Shown: piece after piece, positions 57,901 through 64,000 of the stretch | Position numbering within the stretch: position 1 is the stretch's first letter | Layout of the letters: each line of letters starts with the position of its first letter | Assembly: GCA_037349105.1 (NCBI GenBank) | Contig: JAYJMM010000102.1 | Span: 1 to 64,000 of the forward strand | DNA length: 64,000 nucleotides | Source of the DNA: Limnomonas spitsbergensis | Taxonomy: Eukaryota > Chlorophyta > Chlorophyceae > Chlamydomonadales | Reading direction: 5' to 3' | Made by a program: the position numbers and the translations under genes | The notes under the pieces: generated by a model | Databases searched by the model: none | What the model saw: the letters and a program-made list of their open reading frames with translations, nothing else | What the model was told of the DNA's origin: nothing

Positions 57901-60900
57901 TGCCTGTCCATCTGCCTGTCCACTTACCTGTCCACCTAACTGCCTGTCCACCTCCTTGCCTGTTCACCTGCCTGCCTATCTGCCTGCCTGCCTACCCTAA
58001 ACCCTTAGCCCGGAGTTTCTTTCATGCACCGTCTATCTCCTTCCATCCCTCCTTGACTCAACTCCTCTCTGCCCTCAGACCGGCATCAATGTCATTGAGG
58101 GCACCATGGCAGTGCGCTACGCCAACGGCACCGATCGGGGTCCCGTTGTCTTCACTCCTCTTGCCACTGAGATCCAGCCTTCCAAGTATGACCCAACCGT
58201 GAAAGCCTCCAACGACTCGTTTGGCAGGTTTCTGTGGTATGCCGCCCCAACGGCCAACCCTAGTGCGCAGGCGTATTTCTACAGGTGGGAAAAGCCCCTG
58301 AGGAGTGCCTACCGGTACACTTTCTTTCCCACACTCTATCCTGATATCTTGAAATGTGAAATCTAAATATTAATCCCTTCACCCAACGGGATCTGTTCCC
58401 GCAGCCAAGGGCTGAAATGTCTAAAGCAACACCACCCTTTAAACTGCTGTCTCACATGCTTTTATAAGGCAGTGCATCTAGTGCCACATTGGACAGGAAC
58501 AACGCTCCAGACATTGATTGCAATCCCTTAATCCGCCCCTTGCCTAGGTTAAGGGGTTTAGAGTTAAGAGCTGAACTTACGTTCCGCCTAGTTTAGGGTT
58601 TATGCCTTTTAACCTTCAACCATGTGCACTTTGGCGCAGGGCCAACCCTTTGACGTACCACCGCACTCAAAACGCTGGCCTGTATGGTATGATCGCTGTC
58701 GAGAAAAAAACTGGCTTCACAAAGTGGAATATGGACGCGCGAAACATGCCGAAGTCCCCTGCAGGTATGTTCAGATAATCTCCCTTGTTGCAACTCTGCT
58801 GCTACTCTGCTGTTACTCTGCTTTTCTGCTGCTGCCACTCTGCTGCTGTTACTCTGCTGCTGCCACTCTGCTGCTGTTGCTTCTATGCTGTTGCTGCTAT
58901 TCTGCTGCTGTTGCTTCTAAGTTGCTGTTGCTCTGCTGCTGCTACTTTGCTGCTGTTGCTTCTATGATGCTGCTGCTTTAGTGCTGCTGTTGCTCATATG
59001 GTGCTCTTACTCTGCTGCTGCTGTTGCTTCTGTGTTCTTGCTGCTATTCTGCCGCTGCTGCTTCTATGTTGTTGTTACTCTGCTGCTGCTACTACTCTGC
59101 TTCTGTTGCTTCTATGCTGCTGCTGCTACCATGCTGCTGTTGCTTTTATGCTGCTGCTGTTACTCTGCTGCTGTTACTCTGCTGCTGCTACTATGCGCTA
59201 CTCTGCAGCCGTTGCTCTTCTGGTGCTATGATGTTCACTGTTCACTGTTTCGCTGACATTGCTACTCTGATGCTTCTCTGTTGTTCACCACTGCTGCTGC
59301 CCTCCCTGACACACCCTGCAGGTATCGACAGGGAGATTGTGATTGTCATCCACGTGCAGCTGGAGGACGCATCTTTCTGCGCAGATTTGAACTGTTACAC
59401 GGTAGGGGCCGCCCTCAAACTATGAAGGCGGATGGGATTTCACGTGCTTTAAATACACAATTTGAAAGAGGTCTGTACGTGATGAGGCCTGCTGTGCTCT
59501 TGAGGAAACTAAACCGAACCTGACATTGCCTCATACTGACCTCTCCTAACCAACTGACTGAACTCTGAACCCTCCCCCTGCAGGTGTCTCCCTTCCGCTA
59601 CGGCTCCAACGACAGGAAGTACAACCGCAACAGAGCCATAACGCCAGCTGCGCAGCTGTACCCTAGCGATCCTGCCACGGGCGGCAGCTGGGCGCCTCAC
59701 TGCAACACGGTGCTAGGTGAGTCTGGAGAGAGAGGTCTGCTGAGCGGATGTGTCAGTTGGAGTGATTGGTGTGGATGCAGCCTTGGCTCATGAATGGACT
59801 GTGAAGGCAATCTGCACACATGAGGGTGAAAGAAACAGTGTGCTAGGGGCTGAGGACAGAAATATGACTTTGCCCAGAAGCTGCGGGGCGTCGTATTGTT
59901 TGTTGCTTAAGCTTGTGTGGGAGTGGGGGGTCTCTACATGCCACAAGTCAGCAGTGCCAGCTATATCTATCTTTGCCCTGCAGTCAGGATTCGGTTACAG
60001 TACTCCCTACAGTCATCCAGTCTCCTGTATTTAATGCCGCCAAGGCCCTTTTTCAACCACCTGCCTACACCCAGTGTCCCCCTTCCTCCCTCCCCTTGAC
60101 GGGACCCTCCTGTTACTCCTTCTCCTCCTCCCTCGGTGGGTAGATCCGGAGCCCTTCACCCATCACACAATCAACGGCCTGTTCTACTGCAACCTGCCGG
60201 ACATCGACCTCTATGTGAGTGCTGCAAGGCCCTGGGTGCACCGCCGGTGATCAGAACGTACATAGCAACTCCTAGGTGCTAAGGATAACCCACCACCCTG
60301 GTTCCTTAACCCTAACCCTTAATCCGAATACTTACCCAAACGCCTGTCATGCATTTTGCCACTTGTTCACTATTAATTGACCCTGGAACGGCAGCGATAC
60401 CCCCATCCTGTGCCTATGGATCCGTTCCGCCTGCAAGGACATGGGAATCGTTTACCCACCCACTGAATATGAAATCGAACCCAACCTTGCATGCCTGCAG
60501 CGCGGTCAGCGGGTCCGCTGGTTTGTCTCGGTCATCGGCGACCAAGGCGACACGCACCCGCTGCATATGCACGGCAACACGCTGGTGGACGCGCATGGCA
60601 AGCGAGTGGACAACGTCGTCTTGGCGTCGGGCGCAGCCCAGACCCTGGATATGTACATCGATAATGCTCCAGGGAACTGGCTCGCACACTGCCACATCAG
60701 TGACCACATTGGAGCAGGTGGGGCAGAGACGGCATGGGAGAGGGTGAGGTCACACTCGTCTCCCTGCTTGCATGGATGAGGAAGGGGACACACTCATAAA
60801 CTTGCCAGTCTGCTTGCCTGGGTGAGTGAGGTGACACACTTGCCTGTCTGCTTGCCTGGGTGAGGGAGGTGACACACTTGCCTGTCTGCTTGCCTGGGTG

Positions 60901-63238
60901 AGGGAGGTGACACACTTACCTGTCTGCTTGCCTGGGTGAGGGAGGTGACACACTTGCCTGTCTGCCTGTCTGGGTGAGGGAGGTGACACACTTGCCTGTC
61001 TGCCTGCCTGGGTGAGGGAGGTGACACACTTGCCTGTCTGCTTGCCTGGGTGAGGGAGGTGACACACTTACCTGTCTGCTTGCCTGGGTGAGGGAGGTGA
61101 CACACTTATCTGTCTGCTTGCCTGGGTGAGGGAGGTGACACACTTACCTGTCTGCTTGCCTGGGTGAGGGAGGTGATACACTTACCTGTCTGCTTGCCTG
61201 GGTGAGGGAGGCGACACACTTGCCTGTCTGCTTGCCTGGGTGAGGGAGGTGACACACTTATCTGTCTGTTTGCCTGGGTGAGGGAGGTGACACACTAACC
61301 TGTCTTCTTGCCTCCCTGCTTGTTTCTTGCATGCCTGCTTGCCTGGCTCTGCCTCCCTTCCTGACCTCCCAGCCCTCACCAATAAACCCATCTCATCTGC
61401 ACAGGAATGATATTTTGGTACAACGTGTTACCAAATCCGATGAAACCCAAAGATACATATTATCCGCCCTTGGGCCAGTTCACAACTCAGGAGCGGGCTG
61501 CAGATAAAACCCTGCCCCCTGATGGCGGCACTCGGGAAGGAGATGTGCGAGAGTACTGGATCAAGACACATGCGGTGGGTAGGCATTTAAGATGGCGGTG
61601 TTTGATACCCCATAATGGGGATTTTAGGGGGATGCCCTTTTCGGACATACAGAGGATGCGGGGTGGCAAATAAGACCACCTGAGCATTGTTTCCCTGCTA
61701 AGGTTTTGCAGCTGGGTGGGTGTGAACGTGGGATGTTCCATTGTCACAATCAAGGGGGGGCTGTGGTGGGCTGGCCTGCCATTCGAAACGCAAGGAGAGC
61801 AGATGGTGCGTAGCAGCATAGGGCCAGCCATCCTTTCAACTCTGCTAGCCCTGTCTCCCGAGCATTGTTCCCTTGCAGATAGAGGGGATGGGGGGCAGTC
61901 TAGGAGGGTGGAGAAAGGCTGAGCAGGGGAAAGGCAGGGGGGAATGGGGGTCGGGGTGCACACGGGCTGTCCTAGGGGTACGAAGAGTAGGGAGAGGGCC
62001 ATTTGTATCTTGGTTCTCATTGGTGCCTCTCTGCTCACTTCACATCCCACCTTGTGTACCTCAGTACAACTCTCCTCCCTACTTCAACCCGTCCCGCTTT
62101 CCCCTGCCCGCCCCTGCCTTCCAGGTCCTTGTCAACTACTCGGCCCCCACGCCTCACAACCTGGACTACAACGCCATCTTTCCCAATGGAACTTACAACC
62201 CAAAATACGATGAGGACATGAACAAAAAATATGGCTTGAATTACCCCATAGGATCAAACAACAGTCCTTATGATCCATACCATGGGACTTGTCAGGTCAA
62301 CGCCCAGCCCTGCAAGCTGAGGCTCCCCGGAGAGATTGGACCCAATGGATGCACCTTCTGGAAGGTGAGCCTTCAAATACCGACTGACTAGTGGAATTTC
62401 ACAATCCAATATTCGAAAAAGGGCGGTCAAACTGGCTCAAGAAATGGTTATAATACCGTACAAGCTAACAAAAGGCATCAACCTGAAGATTTAAATACAG
62501 TGAGATGCACCCAAGCCTTGCTATCAAGGTCCTCCCACTACATGATTGCCTCCCTCCCTCTGCATGACTGCCTCCCTCCCACTGCATGGCTGCCTCCCTC
62601 CCACTACATGATTGCCTCCCTCCCTCTGCATGACTGCCTCCCTCGCACTGCATGGCTGCCTCCCTCCCACTACATGGCTGCCTCCCTCCCACTACATGAC
62701 TGCCTCCCTCCCGCTGCATGACTGCCTCCCTCCCACTGCATGACTACCCTCCCTCCCTCTGCATGACTGCTTCCCTCCCACTGCTTGACTGCCTCCCTCC
62801 CACTACATGATTTCCTCCCTCCCACTGCATGACTGCCTCCCTCCCACTGCATGACTGCCTCCCTCGCACTGCATGACTGCCTCCCTCCCACTGCTTGACT
62901 GCCTCCCTCCCACTGCTTGACTGCCTCCCTCCCGCTGCATGACTGCCTCCCTCCCACTGCATGACTGCCTCCCTCCACTACATGACTGCCTCCCTCCCAC
63001 TGCATGATTGCCTCCCTCCCACTGCATGACTGCCTCCCTCCCACTGCATGACTGCGTCCCTCCACTGCATGACTGCCACCCTCCCACTGCATGACTGCCT
63101 CCCTCTTAATTCACAACTGCGTCCATCCCGCCCTTTCAGGAGATATACGTCGAGTACTTTTTGCCAAAAGGCTGTAATGGCTGGTCGTGTGCCTTACCCA
63201 AGCCCCGTCATGTGGATGAGTTCCATCGCGGCCTGTTG
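51903..63238 (+). CDS. Ceruloplasmin/FOX1-like multicopper ferroxidase, copy B (partial)
   Basis: Sixteen exons join in phase with GT-AG introns: 51903-51999, 52180-52392, 53094-53287, 53690-53757, 54096-54180, 54537-54585, 55582-55805, 58079-58284, 58640-58764, 59322-59401, 59584-59716, 60144-60214, 60501-60717, 61405-61574, 62125-62364, 63140-63238; 757 codons, continuing past the window. Residues 1-32 are a signal peptide (RLLFLACLILIKATAG). Domain 1: RTYYIQAELVWW, KAVYREYTDETF, LGTLGPLLHAV, YVEVVFRN, AGLYGMIAVEKKTG. Domain 2: DREIVIVIHV, HHTINGLFYCNLP, then copper motifs HPLHMHG (about 534-540) and HCHISDHIGAGM (about 576-587). Domain 3 starts YWIKTHAVLVNYSAP and KEIYVEYFLPK. The family oxidises Fe(II) to Fe(III) for uptake. 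Domain 1 lacks the usual H.HG and HSH ligands. The exon 2 acceptor is the least certain; 52179 is chosen because it keeps phase. Confidence 0.85.
54096..54585 (+). CDS. Ferroxidase B exons 5-6: YTDETF and LGTLGP motifs
   Basis: Exon 5 (54096-54180) encodes GSIFIKAVYREYTDETF, exon 6 (54537-54585) DAYLGTLGPLLHAVEE. The Y..YTD.TF followed by LG.LGP.. is diagnostic of ceruloplasmin/hephaestin cupredoxin domains. Both exons are also intact in copy A (29521-29605, 29925-29973), supporting the boundaries. Confidence 0.88.
54607..55284. repeat. 24-bp array in ferroxidase B intron 6, about 28 copies
   Basis: Unit CAGCAGCAGCCAGAAGCCAG then CTAC. It starts about 20 bases after the exon 6 donor. Copy A has only one or two diverged units at the same place (29990-30020). 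Open frames on both strands (SSSQKPAT, GSWLLAAA, VAGFWLLL) are artefacts of a 24-base period without stops. Confidence 0.97.
55890..57985. repeat. 12-bp CACCTGCCTGTC array in ferroxidase B intron 7
   Basis: About 175 copies of CACCTGCCTGTC, interrupted by CTATTTACCTTTCCTGTC variants that recur in blocks. Orthologous to 31060-32640 in copy A. Long frames (971 and 700 codons) are artefacts. Confidence 0.96.
58790..59215. repeat. CTGCTGTTACT-type repeat in intron 9
   Basis: CTG-rich imperfect units (CTGCTGTTGCTTCTATG) between exons 9 and 10. They have diverged strongly from the cleaner TCACTCTGCTGCTATTCTGC array in copy A. Confidence 0.85.
60501..60717 (+). CDS. Ferroxidase B exon 13: copper-ligand exon
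   Basis: Encodes RGQRVRWFVSVIGDQGD, HPLHMHGNTLVDAHGK, a linker, then NAPGNWLAHCHISDHIGAG; Met comes from exon 14 to complete HCHISDHIGAGM. These are the type 1 (His, Cys, His, Met) and type 2/3 His ligands of multicopper oxidases. All expected ligands of this half-site are present. Confidence 0.92.
60784..61305. repeat. 38-bp array in intron 13, about 14 copies
   Basis: Unit GTGACACACTTGCCTGTCTG then CTTGCCTGGGTGAGGGAG; period 38 (60841 to 60879). Each unit contains CTGG/GTGAGG, a donor-like sequence. Confidence 0.95.
62520..63110. repeat. 22-bp array in intron 15, about 26 copies
   Basis: Unit CTGCCTCCCTCCCACTGCAT then GA; period 22 (62701 to 62723). It ends about 30 bases before the acceptor of exon 16 and is pyrimidine-rich in the transcript. 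Confidence 0.95.
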
Positions 63239-64000
63239 GTAAGGCACATGCAGAGGGAAATGCACGAGGTACAGTGGATGCAGGGACCTGTTGGTAAGGC
63301 ACATGCAGAGGGACAAGCACGAGGTACAGTGGATGCAGGGACCTGTTGGTAAGGCACATGCAGAGGGACTAGCACGAGGTACAGTGGATGCAGGGACCTG
63401 TTGGTAAGGCACATGCAGAGGGACTAGCACGAGGTACAGTGGATGCAGGGACCTGTTGGTAAGGCACATGCAGAGGGACTAGCACGAGGTACAGTGGATG
63501 CAGGGACCTGTTGGTAAGGCACATGCAGAGGGACTAGCAAGAGGTACAGTGGATGCAGGAACCTGTTGGTAAGGCACATGCAGAGGGACTAGCAAGAGGT
63601 ACAGTGGATGCAGGGACCTGTTGGTAAGGCACATGCAGAGGGACTAGCAAGAGGTACAGTGGATGCAGGGACCTGTTGGCAAGGCACATGCAGTGGGACT
63701 AGCAAGAGGTATAGTGGATGCAGGGACCTGTTGGCAAGGCACATGCAGAGGGACTAGCACGAGGTACAGTGGATGCAGGGACGTGTTGGTAAGGCACATG
63801 CAGAGGGACTAGCAAGAGGTACAGTGGATGCAGGGACCAGTTGGTAAGGCACATGCAGAGGGACTAGCAAGAGGTACAGTGGATGCAGGGACCTGTTGGT
63901 AAGGCACATGCAGAGGGACTAGCAAGAGGTACAGTGGATGCAGGGACCTGTTGGTAAGGCACTTGCAGAGGGACTAGCACGAGGTACAGTGGATGCAGGG
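63239..64000. repeat. 55-bp array containing the exon 16 donor, about 14 copies
   Basis: Unit GTAAGGCACATGCAGAGGGA, CTAGCACGAGGTACAGTGGA, TGCAGGGACCTGTTG; period 55 (63236 to 63291). CCTGTTG/GTAAGGC at each boundary equals the last seven exon bases plus the donor. The array runs off the window. Confidence 0.96.

Noticed and set aside
55287..58202. 971-codon frame covering exon 7 and the 12-bp array
   Set aside because: Only 55582-55805 is exon; the rest is intron satellite. The protein family requires splicing to exon 8 at 58079.
58079..58366. Open frame continuing from exon 8 to a stop at 58366
   Set aside because: Splicing at 58284 (CTACAG/GTGGGA) to 58640 restores phase and continues into DREIVIVIHV and the copper motifs.
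61575..62124. Acceptor at 62064 giving YNSPPYFNPSRFP as the exon 15 start
   Set aside because: The acceptor at 62124 aligns without gaps to the family motif YFIAAEEVEWDYAP (YWIKTHAVLVNYSA) and has a long pyrimidine tract.

Overview
The window looks like nuclear DNA of a unicellular green-lineage eukaryote, probably a green alga. The genes are split by GT-AG introns, interstitial telomere-like blocks are of the plant TTTAGGG type (plus a TTCAGGG variant), and the gene set fits: a ceruloplasmin-like multicopper ferroxidase of the algal FOX1 kind, and a Cys-rich plus FkbM methyltransferase protein. The first 430 bases are a C-rich CCCTAAACCCCAACCCGCCC-type repeat, suggesting a chromosome or scaffold end. 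More than half of the window is minisatellite, and most long open frames are repeat artefacts. The real coding information lies in short exons, recovered here by joining splice sites in phase.

Layout. (1) 3.5-14.4 kb, minus strand: one gene of at least ten exons with a GVCDEG...CDLGSDC Cys-rich module followed by an FkbM-type methyltransferase domain; nearly every intron carries a minisatellite or decayed copies of a neighbouring exon edge. (2) 14.6-16.1 kb: minus-strand retroelement RNase H debris and a 49-bp satellite. (3) 16.3-18.3 kb, plus strand: five in-phase exons of a ferroxidase domain, cut off by a 7.7-kb array of 43-bp repeats (18.3-26.1 kb). (4) 27.8-33.1 kb: ferroxidase pseudogene (copy A), joined to an F-box-like fragment. 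(5) 35.2-38.7 kb, minus strand: a membrane-protein exon and a coiled-coil exon. (6) 39.65-45.3 kb: second copies of the retroelement/49-bp satellite and of the 26-27.6 kb segment. (7) 47.2-50 kb: a short plus-strand terminal exon, then about 80 copies of a 31-bp repeat. (8) 51.9-64 kb: ferroxidase copy B, sixteen exons in perfect phase (757 codons), running off the right edge.

The blocks at 14.6-33.1 kb and 39.65-58.8 kb are a rearranged head-to-tail segmental duplication, so the locus is a decaying tandem ferroxidase array. The encoded protein would be a secreted or membrane-facing copper enzyme that oxidises Fe(II) for high-affinity iron uptake (inference from family); no FTR1-type permease is visible. 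The most unusual feature is that many intronic tandem repeats contain the adjacent splice junction itself, as if introns here grow by tandem duplication of exon/intron boundaries.
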